Positions 53,935-62,229 of a DNA stretch of 64,000 bases are shown here, piece after piece (position 1 is the first letter of the stretch; every line of letters starts with the position of its first letter). Source of the stretch: Paenibacillus glycanilyticus NBRC 16618 (GTDB taxonomy: Bacteria; Bacillota; Bacilli; Paenibacillales; Paenibacillaceae). The stretch lies in contig NZ_BILY01000005.1 in the NCBI RefSeq assembly GCF_004000805.1, positions 1 to 64,000 of the forward strand, given 5' to 3'. A program made the position numbers and the translations under genes. The notes below the pieces were generated by a model. It did not search any database and was not told where the DNA came from. It saw only the letters and a list, made by a program, of their open reading frames with translations.

Positions 53935-54384
53935 TTATTTTGGAGGCACACAACATGTTGCTGATTTTGTCATAGCATTATTAAACAATTGAATAGAGCG
54001 AAGCACCGTTTCTCTTTCAAATTCACTCATGGTTGAAAGGACGTCATTTAGTTGGGCATTTACGGTAAGATTAATCGCATTCTCAATAGTTAGCCCTTCG
54101 GGTGTTAGTGATAAAATATTGATTCGTTGATCAGATGGATGAGGCGTTTTCTTTATGAATCCCTTGTCTGTTAAGGTTTTAACCTGTCTGCTGAACGTGG
54201 TGATGTCCATTCCAAGTGCTCCTGCAATATCCTGCATAGAGGGGTTATGCTGACGATTTATTTCATATAGGATATGGCTCTGTACAAGTGATACCTCTTG
54301 ACCGCAACAAGAATCACAGCATTGTTCACTTAATAAACCGAAATTTCGGGACAGAATCTGAAACATATTCCTCACATTTTCCAT
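53935..54384 (-). CDS. MarR family regulator with vicinal cysteine pairs (candidate arsenic sensor)
   Basis: This 149-residue MarR winged-helix protein has the DNA-binding core in PSMQDIAGALGMDITTFSRQ and a wing with KKTPHPSDQRINILSLTPEG. Unusually it has two cysteine pairs near the N-terminus, QCCDSCCGQE (Cys22-23 and Cys26-27), and a third at the C-terminus, ATCCVPPK (Cys144-145). In the MarR dimer the two ends lie close together, so these could form a thiol site for As(III). AGGAGGT lies seven bases before the ATG. It heads an operon with the flavoprotein and is divergent from the arsN1 gene. Confidence 0.85.
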   Translation of the reverse strand: MENVRNMFQILSRNFGLLSEQCCDSCCGQEVSLVQSHILYEINRQHNPSMQDIAGALGMDITTFSRQVKTLTDKGFIKKTPHPSDQRINILSLTPEGLTIENAINLTVNAQLNDVLSTMSEFERETVLRSIQLFNNAMTKSATCCVPPK

Positions 54385-54420
54385 TTGAATGACCTCCTGA
54401 GAAAGTTATAGCATTTTTAT

Positions 54421-54448
54421 TTGTAGTTTGCAAGTAATTATGTATAAT
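54421..54448 (+). promoter_or_regulatory. MarR operator candidate and divergent arsN1 promoter
   Basis: TTGTAGTTTGCAA at 54421-54433 resembles the motif before the flavoprotein gene and is followed by the same AAGTA. TATAAT at 54443-54448 with TTGTAG at 54421-54426 (16-base spacing) could be the rightward promoter, so the motif overlaps the -35 region. Confidence 0.5.
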
Positions 54449-54480
54449 CGATTTTAAAATCACCATAAACAGGAGGGGAA

Positions 54481-54678
54481 TTGGGATGTTGGATGTCTAT
54501 AAGCTGTTTGGATATCCCATGGATTTCGTTGTTGGGAGAAGAAAGTCATGTTAAAGGGCTGTTCTCCGCAGGACATTTATCAGCGCATAGTCATGGTCCT
54601 GCATTTCGATTTATACTTGGACTAGACAAGGCTTCAAGAACGATTATCCACACGATAACAAAACAGGAGGAGAGCTAA
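54481..54678 (+). other. Unresolved small ORFs between the arsN1 promoter and arsN1
   Basis: AGGAGGGG precedes the ATG at 54486, whose frame gives only 22 codons (MLDVYKLFGYPMDFVVGRRK and two more) before a stop. A different frame from the TTG at 54481 is open for 65 codons and ends as TAATG, overlapping the arsN1 start. The better start and the longer frame disagree, which suggests either a frameshifted small gene or a short leader peptide. I recognise no family in either. Confidence 0.35.
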
Positions 54679-55175
54679 TGCCGGAGATTCTAGTGAGACA
54701 TGCAACATCCATGGATCTAAATAATGTACTATCCATCTATAATCAAGGAATTGAAGATCGTATTGCCACGCTTGAAGTTGAACTAAAAGATATCGACTAT
54801 ATGCAAAACTGGTACAACGGGCGCTGTGAGCGATATTCTGTTCTTGTTGCAGTTAAAGGTGATGTCATCGTAGGCTGGGCATCCTTAAACAAGTATTCTC
54901 CACGATCCGCTTATGATGGCGTGGCTGATCTGTCGATCTACATAGGAAGAGATCACAGAGGTCAGGGGGTTGGAAGTATATTGCTTGCTGCACTTGAAGT
55001 AGCTGCCGTACAGCATGGTTTTTATAAGATCGTTCTTTTTACTTTCCCATTTAATGCCTTGGGCCAAGGACTATATCGTAAACATGGATACCGTGAAGTC
55101 GGAATCTTTAATAAGCAGGGGATTATAGACGGCAACTTTGTAGATGTTATGGCGATGGAAAAGATTTTGAATTAA
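54678..55175 (+). CDS. arsN1: ArsN1-type GNAT acetyltransferase (arsinothricin resistance)
   Basis: This 165-residue acetyltransferase resembles phosphinothricin acetyltransferases and the ArsN1 group. Typical blocks are VLSIYNQGIEDRIATLEVEL, VGWASLNKYSPRSAYDGVAD, the acetyl-CoA loop GRDHRGQGVGSILLAALEVA and KHGYREVGIFNKQGIIDG. ArsN1 enzymes acetylate the amino group of the antibiotic arsinothricin. AGGAGGAG precedes the ATG, which overlaps the stop of the preceding small frame. Location beside arsenic genes supports this over a phosphinothricin role. Confidence 0.85.
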   Translation: MPEILVRHATSMDLNNVLSIYNQGIEDRIATLEVELKDIDYMQNWYNGRCERYSVLVAVKGDVIVGWASLNKYSPRSAYDGVADLSIYIGRDHRGQGVGSILLAALEVAAVQHGFYKIVLFTFPFNALGQGLYRKHGYREVGIFNKQGIIDGNFVDVMAMEKILN

Positions 55176-55397
55176 AGGGGGACATTATTTCAACGAATAA
55201 AACTGCAGCATATCGGAGGATGTACTGCAGCTTTTGTTGAAGTAAAGGGCATTTTTGCTTATTGTTAGCATTGCTACTCATAACGTTCTGAAAAGAGAGG
55301 TAAGAATGAAGCCATATATCAATTGGAGATATACGATCACCATCTACAAAAAAAGCATGGAAGGAGCGTGATAAATTAAAAAAAGGAGCAGAATGAA

Positions 55398-55832
55398 ATG
55401 ATACAAAACAGAAAAGCAACCGTTAATGACTATGATATGATCATAAATCTTTGGGAAAGATCGGTAATGGCCACTCATCACTTTTTGAGTTTCAAAGATA
55501 AAGAGGAAATCAAAAAAGAACTACCCCTGTATTTTCCTCATCTTGATGTACGTCTCTGGTTTACCGAAGACTCCATCATTGGTTTTACCGCTATCAATGG
55601 ACATCACTTGGAAGCATTGTTTCTCGATCCCGCAAAAATTGGCAAAGGGTATGGGAAACAAATTATGCATTCATGCATCAATGATTTGGGGATCATTTCC
55701 GTCGATGTGAATAAACAAAATGAGAATGCGACAAGGTTTTACTTAAAAAGCGGTTTCGGAATAACCGGTGAAGATTTGACAGATGGAGCAGGCCGCCCAT
55801 ATCCCATTTTACATTTGAAATATAATGAATAG
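55398..55832 (+). CDS. GNAT N-acetyltransferase
   Basis: This 144-residue GNAT protein has DYDMIINLWERSVMATHHFL, WFTEDSIIGFTAINGHHLEA, the acetyl-CoA loop PAKIGKGYGKQIM and VDVNKQNENATRFYLKSGF. It resembles YjaB-like acetyltransferases. AAAAAGGAG lies about ten bases before the ATG. The 222-base gap after arsN1 shows only a weak hairpin around 55205-55240. The acceptor is unknown. Confidence 0.85.
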   Translation: MIQNRKATVNDYDMIINLWERSVMATHHFLSFKDKEEIKKELPLYFPHLDVRLWFTEDSIIGFTAINGHHLEALFLDPAKIGKGYGKQIMHSCINDLGIISVDVNKQNENATRFYLKSGFGITGEDLTDGAGRPYPILHLKYNE

Positions 55833-55852
55833 CAGAAGTAATTGTTTTATCC

Positions 55853-55880
55853 AGGCTGTCGAGAAATCGACAGCCTTTTA
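55853..55880 (+). terminator. Terminator after the GNAT gene
   Basis: AGGCTGTCGA pairs perfectly with TCGACAGCCT around GAAA, a stable tetraloop, and is followed by TTTAT. The following 55881-56093 shows nothing else clear. Confidence 0.82.
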
Positions 55881-56093
55881 TCGTGTTGGCCGGCTATAGT
55901 GACAGCGCAAAAGCCTCAGCGAAATGCCGCTGCGGTTCTTTAACATGCCCGCATGCTTAATTGGAAGAACATCCGTACTGGCGATGTTAGCAAAATCGAG
56001 CTAAACCAGAATTTATTCCAAATTAAAGGAACTTTGGGAGATATTTAACGTAATACCTGTGACTACGATCTTAAGCTCATGCTTACGTAGTAA

Positions 56094-56141
56094 GAATCAT
56101 CACAAATGACCTGAACATAGCCATTTGTGTGATAATTCTTT
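56094..56141 (+). promoter_or_regulatory. Terminator-like leader hairpin directly before the serine hydrolase gene
   Basis: ATCACAAATG pairs with CATTTGTGTGAT (two-base bulge), extended outward by GAAT / ATTC, and is followed by CTTTTT. The hairpin abuts the AGGAGGT ribosome binding site of the next gene. It may be an attenuator or a protein-binding leader. Confidence 0.5.
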
Positions 56142-56153
56142 TTAGGAGGTATT

Positions 56154-58232
56154 ATGAAAACGAAAAGATTGTTTCTAATGCTGGCAATGATGACATTGAT
56201 GTTGTCGATGCTGGCACCGATTGGCGTAGTGGCAGCCGCCACGGGCGAGGGTTCACTTGCTTACAAGGATACCCAGAAGGCCGCAAACGAGAAAGCCTCG
56301 CTCCTCACGAGCCAATACGGTACGACAAGCGTTCAATACGCGCTTATCGATCAAGGGAAAATCGTTGTTTCCGGGCAAGCCGGAATTAACGATACTGCTG
56401 GGAAAAAGCCATTAACGGCAGGCACGATGTACGGTATCGGGTCGACAAGCAAAATGTTCACGGCGGCAGCAGTTATGAAGCTGGTGGATGCAGGCAAGAT
56501 TAATCTGGATCATCCTGTTACGGAATACGTCCCTGATTTTACAATGAAGGACGACCGATACAAGCAAATTACTCCCCGCATGCTGCTCAATCACTCCGCG
56601 GGTTTTAACGGTTCATCACTGACGAATGCATTCTTATTCTCGGATAACGATACTTACGCGCATGATACGCTTCTTAAGCAATTGGCCGAACAGCAATTAA
56701 AAGCGGTGCCTGGCGCCTATTCGGTCTATTGTAATGACTGTTTTTCTCTAGCAGAAATTTTAGTTGAAAGAGTAAGCGGTACCGATTTTACTTCCTATAT
56801 CCATCAGAATTTTACCCAACCACTAGGGATGATGAATACGAAAACACCCCAGGATCAGCTAAATACATCCCAGTTTGCTGTACTTTATTTCCCTAATTCC
56901 CAAACTCAACTGCCAAGAGAAACGGTAAACGCTATTGGAACGGGAGGAATCTACTCCACGGCGGAAGATCTGGCTCGATTCTCTCAGATTTTTACCGGGC
57001 AAGCTGCTGGCATTCTATCATCCGGCTCGGTAGATGCGATGGCGCAAGCCGAGTATAAGAAGGGCTTCTGGCCTGAGGAGGCGGATACCGTAGTCAATTA
57101 CGGATTGGGCTGGGACAGTGTCAACACGTTTCCGTTCGGCGACTATGGCATTCAGGCATTGACCAAGGGCGGAGATACGATTCTGTATCACGCGTCGCTA
57201 GTCGTTCTTCCCGGAGAAAACATGGCAGCGGCCGTGCTGTCATCGGGAGGCTCCAGCACAACCAATCAACTGCTGGCTAACCAGATTCTGCTCCATGCCT
57301 TGAAGGAAAAAGGAACCATAGATGAAATTAAGGTCGAGAAGTCATACGGAGCACCTGTTAAAGCCGACATGCCCGCGGAATTGCTGAATTCTGCAGGGAT
57401 GTATGGTGCAACGAATCAATTACTTACGGTTAACATTGCCAAGAACGGGGAGTTGTCGATTGCGACGCCTCAAGTTCCGAATTATCCAGCCGAGAAATAC
57501 GCGTATTCTGCAGATGGTTCATTTTTGAGCGCGGACGGAAACGTAAAAATTAATTTCGTCAAGGAGAACAACGGCCGTACCTACTTGTGGACTCGGCAAT
57601 ATTTATCGTTACCGGGACTCGGACAATTAGCCTTATCGGAGTATGCTGCCGAGAAACTCGAACCTAACGATGTCTCTGAAGAGGTGCTTCATGCATGGAA
57701 GGAACGGGACGGCAAACGTTATTATGTCATTAACGAAAAATATACTTCCGTCACCTTATTGAGCCTTGGCTCCTTACAAGTGCGATTGTTCAAGGAAGCA
57801 CCTGGTTACGTTATAGACCAAAAAATTACGGGTCTGAATACTGCTGTCGCAGACCATCAGATTCCTACAACGGGCAGCAGAGACGTTACGCCGCTTGATT
57901 TCTACAAGGAGGATGGCGTTGAGTACCTTCGTTATGGGGGAAGCCTGTTAGTAAGCGAAGATGCCTTGAAACCGATCTACACGGGCAAACACTCTTCAAC
58001 GACCATTCAAGCAACCGGTTATGCCAAGTGGTACTCGATTCCAGATCGTGCCGCCGGCAAGACCATGACGGTATCATCATCATCCAAGGGCTCATATGCC
58101 GTGTATGACGAGAACGGAGCATGCGTCGGTCTCGGTATCGTCAAACCGGACAAAGCAACTGTACTTCCTAAGAATGGCACCATTATGTTCGCGGGCGAGG
58201 CGGGAGCAAAGTTTGAAATTAAATTGAAATAA
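56154..58232 (+). CDS. Secreted class C beta-lactamase-like serine hydrolase
   Basis: This 692-residue secreted protein has a signal peptide (1 to about 28). The beta-lactamase/penicillin-binding fold (about 45-375) shows Ser97-Lys100 in GSTSKMF, Tyr192-Asn194 in VYCNDCF and RMLLNHSAGFNGSS. The remaining 300 residues form beta-rich domains without a recognised motif. Family members are D-aminopeptidases, esterases or peptidoglycan hydrolases; true beta-lactamase activity is unlikely given the extra domains. AGGAGGT precedes the ATG by four bases. Confidence 0.88.
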   Translation: MKTKRLFLMLAMMTLMLSMLAPIGVVAAATGEGSLAYKDTQKAANEKASLLTSQYGTTSVQYALIDQGKIVVSGQAGINDTAGKKPLTAGTMYGIGSTSKMFTAAAVMKLVDAGKINLDHPVTEYVPDFTMKDDRYKQITPRMLLNHSAGFNGSSLTNAFLFSDNDTYAHDTLLKQLAEQQLKAVPGAYSVYCNDCFSLAEILVERVSGTDFTSYIHQNFTQPLGMMNTKTPQDQLNTSQFAVLYFPNSQTQLPRETVNAIGTGGIYSTAEDLARFSQIFTGQAAGILSSGSVDAMAQAEYKKGFWPEEADTVVNYGLGWDSVNTFPFGDYGIQALTKGGDTILYHASLVVLPGENMAAAVLSSGGSSTTNQLLANQILLHALKEKGTIDEIKVEKSYGAPVKADMPAELLNSAGMYGATNQLLTVNIAKNGELSIATPQVPNYPAEKYAYSADGSFLSADGNVKINFVKENNGRTYLWTRQYLSLPGLGQLALSEYAAEKLEPNDVSEEVLHAWKERDGKRYYVINEKYTSVTLLSLGSLQVRLFKEAPGYVIDQKITGLNTAVADHQIPTTGSRDVTPLDFYKEDGVEYLRYGGSLLVSEDALKPIYTGKHSSTTIQATGYAKWYSIPDRAAGKTMTVSSSSKGSYAVYDENGACVGLGIVKPDKATVLPKNGTIMFAGEAGAKFEIKLK

Positions 58233-58250
58233 GCATAGCCTAAAATATAA

Positions 58251-58287
58251 AAGCGGTGCAGGCAGCTATGCCTGCGCCACTTTTTTT
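58251..58287 (+). terminator. Terminator after the serine hydrolase gene
   Basis: AGCGGTGCAGGCA pairs with TGCCTGCGCCACT around GCTA and is followed by seven T residues. Confidence 0.83.
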
Positions 58288-58321
58288 GAGCCTAAAACGC
58301 TATTCGAGGAGGAGGCATTTA

Positions 58322-58444
58322 ATGAAGAATCAATTAAAAGGTAAAGTTGCTGTTATTTTAATAATAATAACTTGTTGTATCCTCTTATTTTTATTTTGGT
58401 TGTTATTTAATATGGTCGATGCTCCAGATCCATTAAATCCCTGA
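58322..58444 (+). CDS. Small membrane protein (40 residues)
   Basis: The ATG at 58322 follows GAGGAGGAGG by six bases. The 40-residue product has a positively charged start (MKNQLKGK), one long hydrophobic helix (about 9-31) and a short acidic, Pro-rich end (DAPDPLNP). It is too short for family recognition. It could be a regulatory small membrane protein. Confidence 0.55.
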   Translation: MKNQLKGKVAVILIIITCCILLFLFWLLFNMVDAPDPLNP

Positions 58445-58583
58445 CCGATTGAGCATCACCGTTAATTTTAGTTGCGTATAAAATGAAGGAAACTCAATTT
58501 GCAAGAAAACGCATAATCTATAGGGAATAATCGTTTATGGAGTTGAAAAATGATACAACAAATAACCTTGTTTAGGAGGTAAT

Positions 58584-59153
58584 ATGCGTAAATATAGTCT
58601 TTGTTTAATGCTAATTGGGATACTTGCTTTTCTTCTTGCCAGTTGCAGTCAGACATCGATCTATGGTACGCCCGCGCCTATCCAGAAATTGAAATGGGGT
58701 ATGAATGAGGAGGAGGTAATGAATGCTCTAAAACTATCTGAAAAAGATATTAAAAAAATAGATACAGGGCTTGCTCACAATGATCTAATTCATTTGAATC
58801 ATTCAATTAAATTATATGACCGCTCTGCTGAGGTCAGCTTTACCTTCTCCTATCACATCTTAATTGGACTTACAGCACATTTTAAACCGGAGGATGTTGA
58901 ATACGTAGAAAAAGCGATAACGAAAGAGCGTGGAACAGGAATTTATAAATATAATGGTAAAAACGAGAAAACCGATGTAACCTGGCAAGACGATTTACTG
59001 GAAAACAATAAAACGTGGAAAGCAGCAGTGGAAGAGATCTATAAAAATCTTGGATTCAAGATTAGTGATGATCCCATGAAGGACGGGATATCCGTTGGTC
59101 AAAAGCCGATAACGTGGTGCAGGCTAACGATGGATAGTAATAGCCCCCTATAA
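58584..59153 (+). CDS. Hypothetical lipoprotein, possibly shortened by an in-frame stop
   Basis: This 189-residue protein has a lipoprotein signal ending LLASC (Cys21). The mature part starts with KLKWGMNEEEVMNALKLSE, a pattern like small secreted SmpA/BamE- or DUF-type beta-lactamase-inhibitor-like domains, but I cannot name a family. After the TAA at 59151 the same frame stays open for 27 codons with a coding-like sequence (YFNGDVASMLNYPEKYAPEF) to a TAG at 59232. TTAGGAGGT precedes the ATG. Confidence 0.65.
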   Translation: MRKYSLCLMLIGILAFLLASCSQTSIYGTPAPIQKLKWGMNEEEVMNALKLSEKDIKKIDTGLAHNDLIHLNHSIKLYDRSAEVSFTFSYHILIGLTAHFKPEDVEYVEKAITKERGTGIYKYNGKNEKTDVTWQDDLLENNKTWKAAVEEIYKNLGFKISDDPMKDGISVGQKPITWCRLTMDSNSPL

Positions 59154-59309
59154 GGAAACCTGTATTTTAATGGCGATGTCGCATCGATGCTCAATTATCC
59201 TGAAAAATATGCTCCAGAATTCATTCTGAAATAGGTACAATAACCCCTTTTAATTATGAAGACGGTTAATAATTTGAGGGGGAGTATATGAGGAGATTCT
59301 GGAAACTTT

Positions 59310-59341
59310 AAAACGGCAGCTGACGGCTGTCGTTTTTTTTA
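59310..59341 (+). terminator. Terminator before the LacI regulator
   Basis: AACGGCAGC and GGCTGTCGTT flank TGAC and are followed by eight T residues. The 404-base gap between the lipoprotein and lacI genes (59154-59557) holds this terminator and the two operator palindromes below. Confidence 0.83.
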
Positions 59342-59365
59342 TTCCGCGTTGAAAATCATTCCCCT

Positions 59366-59381
59366 ATTAAAACGGTTTAAT
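59366..59381. promoter_or_regulatory. LacI-type operator candidate 1
   Basis: ATTAAAACGGTTTAAT is a near-perfect palindrome with the central CG typical of LacI-family operators, about 190 bases before the lacI gene. Confidence 0.55.
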
Positions 59382-59497
59382 GCTGCTTTTTTCCTAACTC
59401 CATGAGATTTCACCTGAATTTCTGCGATTATACGTGACTTTAAGACGAATTTTCTATTTTTACAATAACTAATTATCATTCTGAAATAGATTTTACA

Positions 59498-59507
59498 AAA
59501 CCGGTTT
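59498..59507. promoter_or_regulatory. LacI-type operator candidate 2
   Basis: AAACCGGTTT is a perfect palindrome with a central CG, about 50 bases before the lacI start codon and 130 bases from the first site, which would allow looping. Confidence 0.5.
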
Positions 59508-59557
59508 AAGCTTAACCTCGTGTCCGGAATCACGGAAGAAAGCGAGGTTTAACGATT

Positions 59558-60592
59558 TTGGCAACTATTGATGACGTCGCCAAGGCGTCAGGCGTTTCCA
59601 AAGGAACGGTTTCAAGCGTGTTCAGCAAGAAACGCCCAATCAGCAAAGAGGTCACAGAGCGCGTTCTTGCTGCGGCTAAATCGCTGAACTACAAGCCGAA
59701 TTATTGGGCGAGGAGCCTTGTGAACCGCTCCACGCGCATACTCGGATTGAATATCAGGGGGGAATCGCTCGAATTCGGCCAGTTCCACCATTCTCTTCTT
59801 AACGGCGTTCTTCGCGTCTGTTACGAGAATGGCTACCGTCTGCTGGTTAATGCGCTGTCGCCTGCCTATCTCAGTCAAGTCGAGAACATCTCTTCGGATC
59901 CGGTGGACGGCGAAATCTTATTGGACCCCATAGAATCGGATGCCAGGATTGAAGAGCGGCTTCAGAGCGGCATGCCCATCGTCATTATCGGCCGCCCGCC
60001 TGAGCCCTACGAGGCGCAGGTCAGCTATGTCGATAACGATAATATCGGCATGGCTGCAAAGGCCACAAACTACTTGATCGGTCTTGGGCATACGGAAATT
60101 CTGTTTCTGAATGCGCCGATATCAAGAACGGTATCGGAGGATCGAAGTGTCGGATACAAAGCTGCCTTCAAGCATGCCGGCATGCAGCCAAAGCCTGAGC
60201 TGATCCTGCACAAGCCGCTTAAAGGCGAGACCGCACATGCCTTTGGCTATGAGGCGGCGTTGGCGAAGCTAACGGCTTCGCCTTGTATTACGGCGGTCAT
60301 CGCCGATACGGACATGATGGCGCTTGGCGTATACAAGGCCGCGGAGCAGCTAGGACTGCGCATTCCGGAGCAGTTGTCGGTGTTCGCGTTTAGCGACGAT
60401 ACCGTGCTCTCCCCTGAATTGTCGCCGCCGCTCACAGGCGTTCGGCTCCATGCCGACCGGCTTGGGATTGAAGCACTGCGGCTCTTGCTTGAGCAGTTGA
60501 ACGCGACCCAGAAGAGCGCCAAACGGGTGCTTGTTCCGACGGAGCTTGCGATTCGCGGCTCTTGCGCTGCGCCTGGCGCACGAAGTAAGTAG
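59558..60592 (+). CDS. LacI family transcriptional regulator
   Basis: This 344-residue LacI-type repressor has the helix-turn-helix at 1 to about 55 (ATIDDVAKASGVSKGTVSSV, ISKEVTERVLAAAKSLNYKP) and a periplasmic-binding-like sugar domain with IVIIGRPPEPYEAQVSYVDN, GLGHTEILFLNAP and LSVFAFSDDTVLSPELSPPL. The start is TTG at 59558, about nine bases after GCGAGGT. It precedes a sugar ABC importer in the same direction with no terminator between, so it likely controls that operon and itself. Confidence 0.93.
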   Translation: MATIDDVAKASGVSKGTVSSVFSKKRPISKEVTERVLAAAKSLNYKPNYWARSLVNRSTRILGLNIRGESLEFGQFHHSLLNGVLRVCYENGYRLLVNALSPAYLSQVENISSDPVDGEILLDPIESDARIEERLQSGMPIVIIGRPPEPYEAQVSYVDNDNIGMAAKATNYLIGLGHTEILFLNAPISRTVSEDRSVGYKAAFKHAGMQPKPELILHKPLKGETAHAFGYEAALAKLTASPCITAVIADTDMMALGVYKAAEQLGLRIPEQLSVFAFSDDTVLSPELSPPLTGVRLHADRLGIEALRLLLEQLNATQKSAKRVLVPTELAIRGSCAAPGARSK

Positions 60593-60669
60593 AGGCAGCC
60601 TGTTGTGTTGTACCTTAATTGCTCTGATTTAGTACCAATACGCTTGTGCATGTAGGAGGTTAACAACCC

Positions 60670-62127
60670 ATGAAAAAAGTATGGTTAACGATGTCGACCG
60701 TTGCAGCTCTCGGAACGCTGCTTCTGTCCGGCTGCGGTTCGGAGAATGGAACGAACAACACCGCCAATACGCCGGCAGCTGATAATACGCAAACCGGCAA
60801 TGGCGCGAACACGCCGGCCAATACACCGGCGGCAGATATGAAGCTTCGGATTCTGGACGGTAACGTCGGCGGCAAGACACCGGAGGAGACTACGAAGTTC
60901 GCAGCCGAAATCACGCGACTGACCGGCATTGATACGACGATTGAGAAGCCGGCTAGCGATTACGATCAGAAGGTGTTGACGGCACTCGGCTCCGGCGAGA
61001 AATATGATCTGATCGAGCTCAGCGATCTCGGCAAGCTGGCCACCTTCGTTGACCAAGGTGTCGTGACGGACCTGACGGATTTCGTCACCGGCTCCAAAGT
61101 GCTCTCGGACCCGACAGTCGTCCCAACAAGCGAATGGGAGCAGCTGAAGGATAAGGACGGCAGAATTGTTGCCGTGTTTAACAAATTCCAAGGCGGCACG
61201 ATGCCGATTGTACGCAAGGATTGGCTGGACAAGCTTGGTCTGAAGGAACCGAAGACGCTTGACGAGTACTATAACGTGCTTAAGGCTTTCAAGGAGAAGG
61301 ATCCTGACGGTAACGGCAAGAATGATACGTACGGTCTCAGCACGGCCGATATTTACGACATACAAGCCTTCATGAGCGCCGCCGGCGTTAAGGCGCATTA
61401 TGTAATGAAGGATGGCAAGCGCACCATTCCGTATGCGACGGAAGCAGCCATTCCGATTTATGAATGGTTCGCCAAGCTGGTGAAGGAAGGAATCATGGAT
61501 CCGAATTTCGTAACGAACGACACGGGCAAAATGCGCAATCTATTCCTCACCGACCGCGTCGGAATGGTTACCTATTGGGATGCTTGGGTTGGCATGTTCA
61601 ACAACACGCGCAAACAAGAGGATCCGAATACGACGTTTAACGCAGAAGCTCTTGAAAGTATCCCTGGAGCTGACGGCACTAAACTAATGAGACGAGGAGA
61701 TCCGGATTTCTGGATCATTCCGTCCAATGCTGAGCATCCGGAAGCCGCGCAGAAATTCCTCGAATTCTGGCATACGGAGCCAGGCATTATGCTTGGAAGC
61801 CTGGGCATCGAGAACGAGGATTACACCAAGGAAGGCGATGCGTATAAGCTGACCCAGACCGGCACCGAGCATAACATGGACCACGGGGTGCCGTTCTGGT
61901 ACAACCAAAACGTGAAGTATCCTTTCGGCAAACTGCCGGGCGTACAAGAAGCGCAGGATCTCGTGAACAAGGACGCGACGCTTGAATTGTCGTTGCCGGG
62001 CTGGCCTGACGCGGAGAAGATCGTCAAGAATTACGCGCTTAAAGCGATGTCCGGTCAAATGGACGCTGCGGAAGCCGTAAAGAAGATGCACGAAGAGCTG
62101 CTTGGGAAGAAACTGATCGACGAGTAA
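60670..62127 (+). CDS. Carbohydrate ABC transporter substrate-binding lipoprotein
   Basis: This 485-residue extracellular binding protein of the carbohydrate uptake 1 family has a lipoprotein signal ending LLSGC (Cys22) and an Asn/Thr/Ala-rich linker to about 57. It resembles LplA-type binding proteins of Paenibacillus (VRKDWLDKLGLKEPKTLDEY, DGNGKNDTYGLSTADIYDIQ), which usually take up oligosaccharides or pectin-like sugars. TAGGAGGT precedes the ATG. Two permease genes follow. No ATPase gene is present in the window; a shared MsmX-like ATPase is the usual partner. Confidence 0.9.
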   Translation: MKKVWLTMSTVAALGTLLLSGCGSENGTNNTANTPAADNTQTGNGANTPANTPAADMKLRILDGNVGGKTPEETTKFAAEITRLTGIDTTIEKPASDYDQKVLTALGSGEKYDLIELSDLGKLATFVDQGVVTDLTDFVTGSKVLSDPTVVPTSEWEQLKDKDGRIVAVFNKFQGGTMPIVRKDWLDKLGLKEPKTLDEYYNVLKAFKEKDPDGNGKNDTYGLSTADIYDIQAFMSAAGVKAHYVMKDGKRTIPYATEAAIPIYEWFAKLVKEGIMDPNFVTNDTGKMRNLFLTDRVGMVTYWDAWVGMFNNTRKQEDPNTTFNAEALESIPGADGTKLMRRGDPDFWIIPSNAEHPEAAQKFLEFWHTEPGIMLGSLGIENEDYTKEGDAYKLTQTGTEHNMDHGVPFWYNQNVKYPFGKLPGVQEAQDLVNKDATLELSLPGWPDAEKIVKNYALKAMSGQMDAAEAVKKMHEELLGKKLIDE

Positions 62128-62152
62128 ACCCGATCCGAATGAAATGGAATAT

Positions 62153-62194
62153 AAGCAGGCAGGGGAGTTTGAATTCCCCTGCTTGCGTGCTTTT
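62153..62194 (+). terminator. Intercistronic hairpin between binding-protein and permease genes
   Basis: GCAGGGGA pairs with TCCCCTGC around a GTTTGAAT loop; outer arms AAGCA / TGCTT extend it and TTTT follows. It probably lowers permease expression relative to the binding protein or stabilises the upstream mRNA. Confidence 0.6.
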
Positions 62195-62229
62195 CATCCC
62201 GATAATGGTTCCCTTTACCAGATAAGGAC

